Part shown: positions 25,166 to 32,892 of the stretch, one piece after another
How positions within the stretch are numbered: the stretch's first letter is position 1
Layout of the letters: each line of letters starts with the position of its first letter
DNA from: Sphingomonas sp.
Lineage (GTDB): Bacteria > Pseudomonadota > Alphaproteobacteria > Sphingomonadales > Sphingomonadaceae
DNA: 37,930 nucleotides
Direction: 5' to 3'
NCBI GenBank assembly: GCA_025936675.1
Contig: JAICSX010000019.1
Span: 1-37,930, forward strand
Translations under genes and position numbers: made by a program
The notes under the pieces: generated by a model
What the model was told of the DNA's origin: nothing
Databases searched by the model: none
The model's input: the letters and a program-made list of their open reading frames with translations, nothing else

Positions 25166-25543
25166 ATGGCATCCAGACCGCTGACAACTGGCCGGCTCGA
25201 CCGGATTGCAATGGGCTTGTCGGGCCTCTGCGCGGTCCATTGCGTCGCAACCGCGGTCTTGCTGGGACTGGTCGCGTCCGCCGGCGGACTTCTCGGCAAG
25301 CCGGTCATCCACGAAGTTGGTCTCGCCCTGGCGATGATCCTCGGCGCCATCGCGCTCGGCCGCGGCATCCGCGAGCACGGATTTCTCCTGCCCTGCATGG
25401 TGGGCTTTTCGGGCCTCGCGATCATGGGCTTCGCGATGACGCTGCACGAAAGCGGCTTCGAGCCTGCAGTCACGATCCTTGGCGTTTCGGTCCTGGCGCT
25501 CGGCCACCGCCTCAACATGATGGCCAAGCAGCCGGCATTCTGA
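25166..25543 (+). CDS. MerC-domain membrane protein
   Basis: A 125-residue protein with four predicted transmembrane helices. The first helix region has LSGLCAVHCVAT, the Cys-x3-Cys metal motif of MerC, followed by a small hydrophobic GLVASAGGLL helix; the last part has ALGHRLNMM. Chromosomal MerC-like proteins next to Zur-type regulators are usually discussed as metal (zinc) rather than mercury transporters; transport here is inferred. ATG 25166 is used; the zur-like gene follows with 48 bases between. Confidence 0.82.
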   Translation: MASRPLTTGRLDRIAMGLSGLCAVHCVATAVLLGLVASAGGLLGKPVIHEVGLALAMILGAIALGRGIREHGFLLPCMVGFSGLAIMGFAMTLHESGFEPAVTILGVSVLALGHRLNMMAKQPAF

Positions 25544-25591
25544 TTGCTTGTCGCAACGGCGGCCGAGGTCTATCCCGCAGCGGAAACATTC

Positions 25592-26059
25592 ATGGCGCAG
25601 CACGATCATCAACTCCACAAGGGAGACTCGCTGAAAGAAGCGGCGCGTGAGCGGCTTACCCACGAGGGCGAACAGTGGACCGACATGCGCGCGGCGGTGT
25701 TCGATGCCTTGGCCGGTTTCGAGAAGCCGGCGAGCGCCTATGACATTGCCGAGGAAGTTTCGAAGGCACAGGGACGGCGCGTAGCGGCCAACAGCGTGTA
25801 CCGGATCCTCGACCTGTTCGTCGCCGCCAACCTGGCGCGGCGGGTGGAAAGCGCGAACGCCTATGTCGCGAACGAGCATCCGGCTTGCCTGCACGATTGC
25901 ATCTTCCTCATTTGCGATACCTGCGGGCAGGCCGTGCATATCGACGACGATAGGCTGACCAGTGGCGTTCGCGACGCCGCCAAGAGCGCCGGATTTTCAG
26001 CGCCTCGACCCGTAATCGAGGTTCGCGGCACCTGCGGCGAGTGCGACCAGAACAACTGA
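25592..26059 (+). CDS. zur: Fur family regulator, Zur-like
   Basis: A 155-residue Fur-fold repressor. The winged helix spans TDMRAAVFDALAGFEKPASA to NSVYRILDLFVAANLARRV. The metal-binding part has ACLHDCIFLICDTCG with CxxC, a VHIDDD segment, and a C-terminal CGEC pair, giving the two CxxC that hold structural zinc in Zur/Fur. A start at TTG 25544 directly after merC is possible, but ATG 25592 gives the usual N terminus. Zur rather than Fur is favoured by the short His-rich N terminus and the merC neighbour, not proven. Confidence 0.8.
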   Translation: MAQHDHQLHKGDSLKEAARERLTHEGEQWTDMRAAVFDALAGFEKPASAYDIAEEVSKAQGRRVAANSVYRILDLFVAANLARRVESANAYVANEHPACLHDCIFLICDTCGQAVHIDDDRLTSGVRDAAKSAGFSAPRPVIEVRGTCGECDQNN

Positions 26060-26065
26060 GCATTT

Positions 26066-26131
26066 CGTGAGGAATCGCTGAAATCGCCGCAGGTTGGTGA
26101 CTTCGCCGCCTGCTCCGCCTAAGTCCTCACG
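26066..26131 (+). promoter_or_regulatory. Structured leader directly before dxs
   Basis: CGTGAGGA (26066-26073) is perfectly complementary to TCCTCACG (26124-26131), which ends two bases before the dxs ATG. Inside, GCAGG/CCTGC closes a smaller hairpin with an inner GGTG/CGCC stem. No Shine-Dalgarno is seen in front of dxs, so the leader fold may set translation. Not a recognised riboswitch class. Confidence 0.4.
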
Positions 26132-26133
26132 CG

Positions 26134-28056
26134 ATGAGTGATCGTCCCATAACGCCGCTGCTAGACGAGGTGCAGTTCCCGGCAGAGCTACGCGCGCTGT
26201 CGAAGGAACAGCTGCCTCAGCTTGCCGACGAGCTCCGTCAGGAGACGATCTCGGCGGTGTCGGTGACCGGCGGCCATCTGGGTGCCGGCCTTGGCGTGAT
26301 CGAGCTGACGGTCGCGCTCCATTATGTGTTCGACACGCCCAACGACAAGCTGATCTGGGACGTCGGCCACCAAGCCTATCCGCATAAGATCATCACTGGC
26401 CGCCGCGATCGCATCCGGACATTGCGCCAGGGCGGTGGCCTCAGCGGCTTCACCAAGCGGTCCGAAAGCGAATACGACCCGTTCGGCGCCGCGCACAGCT
26501 CGACCTCCATCTCCGCCGCGCTCGGATTCGCCATCGCCAACAAGCTGTCAGGCGATCCCGCCAAGGCGATCGCGGTTATCGGCGACGGCGCGCTCTCCGC
26601 CGGCATGGCCTATGAGGCGATGAACAATGCCGAGGCGGCCGGAAACCGGCTGATCGTCATCCTCAACGACAACGACATGTCGATCGCGCCGCCGGTCGGG
26701 TCGCTCCGGAACTCGCTCGCCCGATTGGTGTCGTCCGGCAAATATCTGGCGCCGCGCAAGCTCGCGCAGAAGCTGGCGCGCGCAATGCCCGATGGTCTTC
26801 ACAGCTCACTTCGGCGGATGGAGGAATATGCGCGTGGGATGCTGACCGGCGGCACGCTCTTCGATGAACTGGGCTTCTATTATGTCGGCCCGATCGACGG
26901 GCATGACGTACGTGCGCTGGTCGAAGTGCTCGAGAACGTGCGCGACGCCGAAGTCGGGCCGATGCTCGTCCATGTCGTCACCAAGAAGGGCAAGGGCTAC
27001 GCGCCGGCAGAGAATGCGGCCGACAAATATCACGGCGTGGTCAAGTTCGACGTGGTCTCAGGTGTGCAGGCCAAGGCCGCTCCGGGCGCCCCGAGCTATA
27101 CCGCGGTCTATGCCAAGGCCCTCAGCGATGAGATGGGCCGCGACGACAAGGTCGTTGCGATTACCGCTGCGATGCCTTCGGGCACCGGCCTCGACAAGGT
27201 CGCCGAGAGGTTCCCGGACCGGACCTTCGACGTCGGCATTGCAGAGCAGCATGCGGTGACCTTTGCCGCGGGACTTGCGGCGCAAGGCTATCGGCCATTC
27301 GCGACGATCTACTCGACCTTCCTGCAGCGCGCCTATGACCAGGTGGTGCACGATGTCGCGATCCAGAACCTGCCCGTGCGCTTCGCGATGGATCGTGCGG
27401 GGCTGGTGGGCGCCGACGGTGCAACGCACGCCGGCTCATTCGACCTCGCTTATCTCTGCACGCTCCCGAATTTCGTGGTGATGGCCGCAGCCGATGAGTC
27501 CGAGCTTTGCCACATGGTGCACACCATGGCGCTGCACGACAGTGGTCCGATCGCGGTGCGCTATCCGCGCGGCGAGGGTAGGGGCGTCCCGCTTCCCGTG
27601 CAGCCGCAAGCGCTGGAGATCGGCAAGGGGAGGCTTGTCCGCGAGGGCAAGAAGCTCGCGATTCTCTCTCTCGGCACGCGCCTGGCGGAAGCCGAGAAAG
27701 CTGCCGACGAGCTCGAGGCCAAAGGTCTCTCGACCACCGTCGCCGACCTGCGCTTTGCCAAGCCGCTCGACGGCGAGCTGATCCGCCGGCTGATGACCAC
27801 GCACGAGGTCGTCGTGACAGTTGAGGAAGCGGCGATCGGCGGGCTCGGCGCGCATGTGCTGACGCTCGCCAGCGACGAAGGACTCGTCGATGCCGGCCTC
27901 AAGATCCGCACCATGCGCCTGCCCGATCGCTTCCAGGACCAGGACAAGCCCGAGAAGCAATATGACGAAGCGGGGCTCAATGCTCCGCAGATCGTCGAGA
28001 CGGTGCTGATGGCCCTGCGGGTCAACAGCGCCGGCGTCGAGGAGGTCCGGGCCTGA
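26134..28056 (+). CDS. dxs: 1-deoxy-D-xylulose-5-phosphate synthase
   Basis: Thiamine-diphosphate enzyme that joins pyruvate and glyceraldehyde 3-phosphate as the first step of the MEP isoprenoid pathway; also feeds thiamine and pyridoxal synthesis. 640 residues, as is usual. TPP-binding motif [18 protein letters not shown] with NDNDMSI; conserved [14 protein letters not shown]; catalytic Glu in [28 protein letters not shown]; and [18 protein letters not shown] 26134 has no visible Shine-Dalgarno. The 3' end (GAGGAGG) supplies the ribosome site for the overlapping next gene. Confidence 0.97.
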   Translation: MSDRPITPLLDEVQFPAELRALSKEQLPQLADELRQETISAVSVTGGHLGAGLGVIELTVALHYVFDTPNDKLIWDVGHQAYPHKIITGRRDRIRTLRQGGGLSGFTKRSESEYDPFGAAHSSTSISAALGFAIANKLSGDPAKAIAVIGDGALSAGMAYEAMNNAEAAGNRLIVILNDNDMSIAPPVGSLRNSLARLVSSGKYLAPRKLAQKLARAMPDGLHSSLRRMEEYARGMLTGGTLFDELGFYYVGPIDGHDVRALVEVLENVRDAEVGPMLVHVVTKKGKGYAPAENAADKYHGVVKFDVVSGVQAKAAPGAPSYTAVYAKALSDEMGRDDKVVAITAAMPSGTGLDKVAERFPDRTFDVGIAEQHAVTFAAGLAAQGYRPFATIYSTFLQRAYDQVVHDVAIQNLPVRFAMDRAGLVGADGATHAGSFDLAYLCTLPNFVVMAAADESELCHMVHTMALHDSGPIAVRYPRGEGRGVPLPVQPQALEIGKGRLVREGKKLAILSLGTRLAEAEKAADELEAKGLSTTVADLRFAKPLDGELIRRLMTTHEVVVTVEEAAIGGLGAHVLTLASDEGLVDAGLKIRTMRLPDRFQDQDKPEKQYDEAGLNAPQIVETVLMALRVNSAGVEEVRA

Positions 28057-28742
28057 CTCGCATCGGCGTCGGTGGGCTCACCGAACGCGAACGCGAGGTG
28101 CTACGGCTGCTCGCTCGCGGCCACGACATCAAGAGCATTGCTGGTGAGCTCGGCATCTCTGTTGCCGCCGCGAACGAGCGGTTGCGGTCGGCGAGACAGC
28201 GGCTCGGTGTCAGTAGCAGCCGCGAAGCTGCCCGCACGCTTGCCGCCAAGGAGGGGCACCCCACTCTTTCTGTGGACAGAAAAAAAGGGGTGCCCATTGC
28301 GACCATCGAATCCCAGCCTGACCGCCCTGTCTTGATATGGATTGGAGTGATCATGGGAGTCGCAGTCGCAATGACGATCGCACTGATGGCGCTCTTTGGT
28401 AGTCACACTGGGCACGCGAACGCGCCAAGGGTCGTGCGTACGAGTCCGTCGGTCGGCGCCGTGGTCCCACCGGGAGCGCTCAAGCTGTCGGTCACCTTCG
28501 ACCGGCCGATGCAGACGGGGAGCTTCTCCTTCGTTCAGAAGGATGTCGGCACCTACCCGGATTGCGCAAACAATATGCCGAAACAATCGGCGGATGGCCG
28601 AACGATGACGCTGGCATGCACGGTGGCGCCTGATCGCCAATATGAAGTCTGGTTCAACAGCCCACCCTACATGAACTTCAAAGATGCACACGGAACGCCG
28701 GCGACGCCGTTCCAGCTAAAGTTTCGAACGAAGCCCAAGTGA
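28053..28742 (+). CDS. LuxR-type HTH, one membrane helix, Ig-like outer domain (likely CTG start)
   Basis: About 229 residues. Residues 8-65 are a LuxR/GerE helix-turn-helix ([38 protein letters not shown]). A linker (about 66-86) is encoded by a 42-base palindrome. One transmembrane helix lies at about 90-115, then an Ig-like domain of the CopC/Big_5 kind ([21 protein letters not shown]) with two Cys. The only in-frame ATG/GTG/TTG nearby, GTG 28098, would cut into the HTH, so CTG 28053 is proposed: it overlaps the dxs stop as CTGA and has GAGGAGG seven bases ahead. It acts presumably as a membrane one-component regulator; targets unknown. Confidence 0.72.
   Translation: MTRIGVGGLTEREREVLRLLARGHDIKSIAGELGISVAAANERLRSARQRLGVSSSREAARTLAAKEGHPTLSVDRKKGVPIATIESQPDRPVLIWIGVIMGVAVAMTIALMALFGSHTGHANAPRVVRTSPSVGAVVPPGALKLSVTFDRPMQTGSFSFVQKDVGTYPDCANNMPKQSADGRTMTLACTVAPDRQYEVWFNSPPYMNFKDAHGTPATPFQLKFRTKPK
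28254..28295. repeat. 42-base palindromic element inside a coding region
   Basis: Outer arms GGGCACCCC (28254-28262) and GGGGTGCCC (28287-28295) and inner arms TTTCTGT (28267-28273) and ACAGAAA (28276-28282) surround a two-base centre. The length is exactly 14 codons, and it falls in the linker between the HTH and the membrane helix. It looks like an in-frame inserted palindrome. Confidence 0.6.
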
Positions 28743-28782
28743 TCGGCTTTCCCGGTGCGCAGACGGACCGTATGCCAACCGC

Positions 28783-29520
28783 ATGGGAAGAATCCGCGCC
28801 GACCAGCTGCTGGTGAGCCGCGGGCTCGCGGAGAGCCGCACTCGGGCGCAGGCGCTGATCATGGCGGGGGCGGTGTTCAGCGGCGAGAAGAAGCTCGCGA
28901 AGGCCGGCGACCTGCTCGCCGAGGATGCCCCGCTCGAGGTTCGCGGCAAGGACCATCCGTGGGTCTCACGCGGGGGGATCAAGCTCGACCATGGCCTGAC
29001 GCATTTCCGCTTCGACGTGACCGGCGCGGTGGCGCTCGACGTTGGCAGCTCGACAGGCGGCTTCACCGACGTGCTGCTCAGCCGAGGGGCAAAGAAGGTT
29101 TATGCGGTCGATGTCGGGACCAATCAGCTCGCATGGAAGCTTCGGCAGGACCCGCGCGTCATCGTTCACGAGCAGACCAATGCCCGCGGCCTCGATGACA
29201 GCATCATCCCGGAGCCGGTCGACATCGTCGTCTGTGACGCGAGCTTCATTTCGCTTGCGAAGGTGCTCGAAGCGGCACTGAAGCTCGCAAAGCCACGCGC
29301 CAAGCTCGTGGCGCTCGTCAAGCCGCAGTTCGAGGCCGGACGTGACGAGGTAGGCAAGGGCGGGGTCGTGCGCGATCCTGCAGTCCATGAGCGCGTCTGT
29401 GCAGCCGCTTCCGATTGGGTACAGGCGCAAGGTTGGCAAGTCGTGGGAATTACGGAAAGCCCCATCACCGGCCCCGAGGGTAATATCGAGTTTCTGCTGG
29501 GAGCGGTGAAGAATGGCTGA
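28783..29520 (+). CDS. tlyA: TlyA family rRNA 2'-O-methyltransferase / hemolysin A family
   Basis: A 245-residue protein: an S4 RNA-binding domain at about 3-60 (IRADQLLVSRGLAESRTRAQALIM), then a FtsJ-type SAM methyltransferase with LDVGSSTGGFTDVLL (SAM loop), VDVGTNQLAWKLR, CDASFISL and ALVKPQFE, ending GPEGNIEFL. Mycobacterial TlyA methylates 16S and 23S rRNA; the same role is assumed here. Overlaps the next gene by eight bases. The historic hemolysin name is not supported by sequence. Confidence 0.92.
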   Translation: MGRIRADQLLVSRGLAESRTRAQALIMAGAVFSGEKKLAKAGDLLAEDAPLEVRGKDHPWVSRGGIKLDHGLTHFRFDVTGAVALDVGSSTGGFTDVLLSRGAKKVYAVDVGTNQLAWKLRQDPRVIVHEQTNARGLDDSIIPEPVDIVVCDASFISLAKVLEAALKLAKPRAKLVALVKPQFEAGRDEVGKGGVVRDPAVHERVCAAASDWVQAQGWQVVGITESPITGPEGNIEFLLGAVKNG

Positions 29521-30028
29521 AGCGACAAAACAGCGCGGCTTTTGGAAGATCGCGCTCGCGTGCGTGGTCCTTATCGAGGTGCTCGGCGGCCTCAGTGGCT
29601 GGCTCTCCAACTCAGGCTACGGCAACGGCTGGTTCGATACGCTCCGAAAGCCGATGTTCATGCCGCCCGGATGGGCATTCGGGGTAGTCTGGCCGATACT
29701 TTATGCGCTGATGGGCGTGGCACTCGCAATGGTGCTGGCCGATCGAACGTCAGATCGGCGGCGGTTTGCCCTGACCCTGTTTTTCATTCAGCTGGCATTG
29801 AACCTTTCCTGGTCGCCGATCTTTTTCGCGGCGCATGACATCACGCTTGCCAAATGGATCATTTTCGCCATGGCGATCTGCGCCGCCGGCGCGGCCGGGC
29901 AATTCCTGCGGATCAGGCAAGCCGCCGGGCTATTGATGCTTCCCTATCTCGCCTGGCTTATCTTCGCCGCCGTCCTCAACGTGACGATCGAGGCGCTCAA
30001 TCCGGGGGCCGGCTCGTCGCTCTTCTGA
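29513..30028 (+). CDS. tspO: TspO/MBR tryptophan-rich sensory protein
   Basis: A 171-residue inner-membrane protein with five transmembrane helices. Hallmarks are the W-rich loops: GWFDTLRKPMFMPPGWAFGVVWPILYALMG, split here as KPMFMPPGWAFGVVW and PILYALMG, then LALNLSWSPIFF. TspO binds tetrapyrroles and cholesterol-like ligands and modulates stress and photosynthesis genes in alphaproteobacteria. Begins inside the tlyA 3' end (8-base overlap), so co-translated. It has an extra N-terminal segment (MAEATKQRG). Followed by a 102-base leader region before ubiK. Confidence 0.93.
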   Translation: MAEATKQRGFWKIALACVVLIEVLGGLSGWLSNSGYGNGWFDTLRKPMFMPPGWAFGVVWPILYALMGVALAMVLADRTSDRRRFALTLFFIQLALNLSWSPIFFAAHDITLAKWIIFAMAICAAGAAGQFLRIRQAAGLLMLPYLAWLIFAAVLNVTIEALNPGAGSSLF

Positions 30029-30036
30029 GCGATATC

Positions 30037-30123
30037 TGGGGATATCTCAGGCAGTTGGGGATAGCTCCAGGGGCCGGGGTGGCGGAAATCCGGCCAACTC
30101 CCTATTTCCGCGCGGAAAGGGAG
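30037..30123 (+). promoter_or_regulatory. Switch-like leader of ubiK
   Basis: Three segments can pair in two ways. A = GCGGAAAT (30082-30089), B = ATTTCCGC (30104-30111), C = GGAAA with the ribosome site GGGAG (30114-30123). B's TTTCC pairs with GGAAA and CTCCC (30098-30102) pairs with GGGAG, hiding the ribosome site; or A pairs with B over 8 bp and frees it. Upstream are imperfect direct repeats TGGGGATATCTCAGG (30037-30051) and TGGGGATAGCTCCAGG (30056-30071). Confidence 0.5.
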
Positions 30124-30130
30124 ATAAGAA

Positions 30131-30430
30131 ATGCAGTCCGAGAACAAGCTGTTCGACGACTTCGTGAAGATGGTGAACGGTTTTGCCGGGACTTTCGCGG
30201 GCGTGGGCCGCGAGGCCGAAAGCAGCGCACGCGAGAAGTTCAAGGAATGGATGGGGGGCGCGGACTTCGTCGGGCGCGACGAGTTCGAGGCCGTTAAAGC
30301 GATGGCCGCGGCAGCGCGCGACGAGAATGAGATCCTCAAAGCGCGCATCACCGCGCTCGAGGCGAAAGTTGCAGGTTCTGCGGCGGGAATCGCCAAGCGC
30401 GGCGGCAAGAAGGCCAGTCCGGGGGCGTGA
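30131..30430 (+). CDS. ubiK: UbiK accessory factor (BMFP/YqiC family)
   Basis: A 99-residue protein: N-terminal amphipathic part (NKLFDDFVKMVNGFAGTF), then FKEWMGGADFVGRDEFEAVKAMA and a coiled-coil tail with DENEILKARITALEAKV, ending in a Lys/Gly-rich stretch. UbiK helps assemble the ubiquinone-biosynthesis complex and lipid interface in proteobacteria; membrane-fusion activity was described for the family earlier. The Shine-Dalgarno GGGAG is inside a hairpin (see leader at 30037-30123). Overlaps the YbjN gene by four bases (GTGA). Confidence 0.88.
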   Translation: MQSENKLFDDFVKMVNGFAGTFAGVGREAESSAREKFKEWMGGADFVGRDEFEAVKAMAAAARDENEILKARITALEAKVAGSAAGIAKRGGKKASPGA

Positions 30431-30936
30431 TCCTGAGCGAAGAAGATCTCCACGAGGAAGAGCGCGACGACGGCGCGCCGATCGAGGTTCTCGAGCAATA
30501 TTTCGAGGCGCGCGGATGGGCCTGCGAGCGGACCGGTGAGGGCGAGATCGTCGCATCGGCGACCGGAAGCTGGGCGCAGTACGAACTTCGCGGCGTGTGG
30601 CGCCCCGAGGACCAGGTCCTGCAATTCCTCGCCTTTCCCGACATCAAGGTCGCGGCGGAAAAGCGAAGCGCGATCTTCGAATCGCTGAGTCTCATCAACG
30701 AGCAATTGTGGCTCGGCCATTTCGAGATCTGGTCGGGCTCGGGGCTGGTCGTTTTTCGGCATTCGACCATTCTCGACGGTGACGGGCTCAGCCTCGAGCA
30801 GGCGGAAGCCATCGCCGAAGCGGCGGTCGAGGAGTGCGAGCGCTTCTATCCGGTCTTCCAGTTCGTGCTGTGGGGCGGAAAGTCGCCCGGGGAAGCCATT
30901 GCGGCGGCGCTAATCGACACGCATGGTGAAGCTTAG
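30427..30936 (+). CDS. YbjN domain protein
   Basis: A 169-residue cytoplasmic protein of the YbjN/sensory-transduction regulator type (also a type III chaperone-like fold). Landmarks: PIEVLEQYFEARGWACERTG, QVLQFLAFPDIKVAAEKR, LINEQLWLGHFEIWSGSGLVVFRH and the ending VFQFVLWGGKSPGEAIAAAL. GTG 30427 shares four bases with the ubiK end, so they are coupled. Acidic N terminus (EEDLHEEERDD). The cellular role of the family is unclear; E. coli ybjN affects motility and stress. Confidence 0.88.
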   Translation: MILSEEDLHEEERDDGAPIEVLEQYFEARGWACERTGEGEIVASATGSWAQYELRGVWRPEDQVLQFLAFPDIKVAAEKRSAIFESLSLINEQLWLGHFEIWSGSGLVVFRHSTILDGDGLSLEQAEAIAEAAVEECERFYPVFQFVLWGGKSPGEAIAAALIDTHGEA

Positions 30937-30948
30937 AAACGGGGATTC

Positions 30949-31794
30949 ATGAGCGAGCTTCAGATTCCGGCACCGACCTGGTTCGTCGGCTGCGGCAACA
31001 TGGGAGGAGCCATCCTCGACGGCTGGCGAGTCGGCGGCCTCGACCTAGGCGCGGTCACGGTCATTCGCCCGAGCGGCAAACCGTTCGAAGGCACGCGGAC
31101 GGTGACCAGCTTCGTCGATGCTGGAGCGCCGCCCAAGCTCGCCGTGCTCGCGTTCAAGCCGCAAAAGCTCGATGAAGTGGCGCCGGAGCTTCGCCGCTAC
31201 TTTAGCGCGGGCACGGTTGTCGTTTCGCTGCTTGCGGGTGTTGAGATCGCGAGCCTGCGTCAACGTTTTCCCGGCGCAACCGCGATCGTCCGGGCCACGC
31301 CCAATCTTCCGGTTGCCGTCCGGCGTGGGGTGACTGGCCTCTTCAGCACCGACGCCGATCCGCAGACGCAGCAGCAGCTAAATGACCTTTTCTCGTCGTT
31401 GGGTTTTGCGATGTGGATGTCCGACGAAGGCAAGCTCGGCGCGCTTGGCGCGGTTGCGGGCGCAGGCCCGGCCTATGTCGCGCGCTTCATCGCCGCTTTG
31501 ACGAACGCCGGCGAGAGGCGCGGCCTTTCCTATGAAATTGCCGCGACGATCGCCCGAGAGACGGTGCTCGGAACTGCCTGGATGGCGGCAAGCACGGGCG
31601 AGGACATGGCGTCGATCGCGCGGCGCGTCGCAAGCCCGAACGGCACGACCGAAGCTGGCCTCGCCGTGCTCGACCGCGAGCATGTGCTCGACGAGTTGAT
31701 CGCAGTGACGATCGAAGCCGCCGCGCGGCGTGGCGCCGAACTCGCCGAGGAAGCCGCCGGTTCGCGATTGGCGAACGTTCCCGAGGCGTCCTAG
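30949..31794 (+). CDS. proC: Pyrroline-5-carboxylate reductase
   Basis: Final step of proline synthesis: NAD(P)H reduction of pyrroline-5-carboxylate. 281 residues: a Rossmann start WFVGCGNMGGAILDGW, LAFKPQKLDEV, VRATPNLPVAVRRGVTGL, then the dimer domain with LGAVAGAGPAYVARFIAAL, TVLGTAWMA and ASPNGTTEAGL (substrate Ser/Thr loop). Lies 12 bases after the YbjN gene with GGGG before ATG; probably part of the same transcript as ubiK. Length and motifs are normal. Confidence 0.95.
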   Translation: MSELQIPAPTWFVGCGNMGGAILDGWRVGGLDLGAVTVIRPSGKPFEGTRTVTSFVDAGAPPKLAVLAFKPQKLDEVAPELRRYFSAGTVVVSLLAGVEIASLRQRFPGATAIVRATPNLPVAVRRGVTGLFSTDADPQTQQQLNDLFSSLGFAMWMSDEGKLGALGAVAGAGPAYVARFIAALTNAGERRGLSYEIAATIARETVLGTAWMAASTGEDMASIARRVASPNGTTEAGLAVLDREHVLDELIAVTIEAAARRGAELAEEAAGSRLANVPEAS

Positions 31795-31838
31795 GCCGCT
31801 AACTTGCCGATGGGGCGCGCGTGCCCTAGGCGCAATTC

Positions 31839-32735
31839 ATGGCAGGCCCTGAACAGAGGACGTTTGACGACCGCGACGGCTGGATTTGGTTCGACGGAGA
31901 GATGGTTCCGTGGCGGGATGCGCGCGTCCATGTCCTCACCCACGCGCTCCATTATGCGAGCAGCGTCTTCGAGGGGCAACGCGCGTATAACGGCGAGATC
32001 TTCAAGCTTCGCGAGCATACCGAGCGGCTGCGGCGCAGCGCGCAATTGCTCGGCTTCGAGCTGCCGTGGACAAACGAAGAGATCAACGCCGCGTGCATCG
32101 AGGTCTTGAGCGTCAACGGCTTCACCGACGCTTACATGCGCCCGGTTGCATGGCGCGGGTCGGAATCGATGGGCGTCTCGCCCGGCAGAACCAAGCCGCA
32201 TCTCGCGATCGCGGCGTGGGACTGGGGCAAATATTACGATCCGCGGATCTCGGAGCAGGGCATTCGTCTCGACATTGCGCCGTGGCGGCGACCTGCGCCC
32301 TACACGGCACCGACGGAGTCCAAGGCATCCGGCCTGTACATGATCTGCACCTTGTCGAAGCAGCGCGCAGAGGAGCGGGGCTTCAACGATGCCTTGATGT
32401 TCGACTGGCGCGGCCGCGTCGCCGAAGCGACCGGTGCGAACGTTTTCTTCGTTCGTGACGGCGAGCTCCACACGCCGACGCCCGACTGCTTCCTCGACGG
32501 GATCACGCGGCGCACGATCAAGGATCTGGCCGACCGCCGCGGCATCCACGTCAGCGAACGAGCGATCTGGCCCGAGGAGCTGGAAAGCTTCGAGCAGATG
32601 TTCCTGACCGGTACCGCGGTCGAGGTCACGCCGGTGAAGTCAGCTGGCCCTTGGAACTTCGAGGTCGGCGAGATGACGAAGCAGCTCTCGAAAGATTACG
32701 ACGACCTGGTGCACGGTCGAATCCCGAACGCTTAA
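31839..32735 (+). CDS. ilvE: Branched-chain amino acid aminotransferase
   Basis: A 298-residue fold-type IV PLP enzyme. VHVLTHALHYASSVFEGQRAY matches the IlvE signature, YMRPVAWRGSESMG precedes the substrate loop, the PLP Lys lies in TESKASGLYM, and EATGANVFFVRDGELHTP and LDGITRRTIKDLA bind the PLP phosphate. It reversibly transaminates Val, Leu and Ile. Starts 44 bases after proC, likely same transcript, and is followed by a hairpin at 32754-32773. Confidence 0.95.
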   Translation: MAGPEQRTFDDRDGWIWFDGEMVPWRDARVHVLTHALHYASSVFEGQRAYNGEIFKLREHTERLRRSAQLLGFELPWTNEEINAACIEVLSVNGFTDAYMRPVAWRGSESMGVSPGRTKPHLAIAAWDWGKYYDPRISEQGIRLDIAPWRRPAPYTAPTESKASGLYMICTLSKQRAEERGFNDALMFDWRGRVAEATGANVFFVRDGELHTPTPDCFLDGITRRTIKDLADRRGIHVSERAIWPEELESFEQMFLTGTAVEVTPVKSAGPWNFEVGEMTKQLSKDYDDLVHGRIPNA

Positions 32736-32753
32736 GCGCTTCCAACTCCCGAT

Positions 32754-32773
32754 GCGGCGGTTATAAGCGCCGC
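32754..32773 (+). terminator. Hairpin between ilvE and tRNA-Gln
   Basis: GCGGCG (32754-32759) pairs with CGCCGC (32768-32773) around an AT-rich 8-base loop, 19 bases after the ilvE stop. A second small hairpin CCCGC/GCGGG follows just ahead of the tRNA. There is no T-run, so it is a weak terminator or processing signal. Confidence 0.4.
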
Positions 32774-32799
32774 TCCCCCGCAAAATCGCGGGCGCCTGC

Positions 32800-32874
32800 T
32801 GGGGCGTCGCCAAGTGGTAAGGCACCGGTTTTTGGTACCGGCATTCGCAGGTTCGAATCCTGCCGCCCCAGCCA
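32800..32874 (+). tRNA. tRNA-Gln (anticodon UUG)
   Basis: Complete cloverleaf: acceptor TGGGGCG/CGCCCCA, D arm CGCCAAGTGGTAAGGC, anticodon arm CCGGT-TTTTGGT-ACCGG with TTG at 34-36, T arm GCAGGTTCGAATCCTGC, discriminator G and encoded CCA. Reads CAA and, by wobble, CAG. Ends 18 bases before the convergent glycosyltransferase stop. Confidence 0.97.
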
Positions 32875-32892
32875 AGCGGCGTTCCGTTGCGC

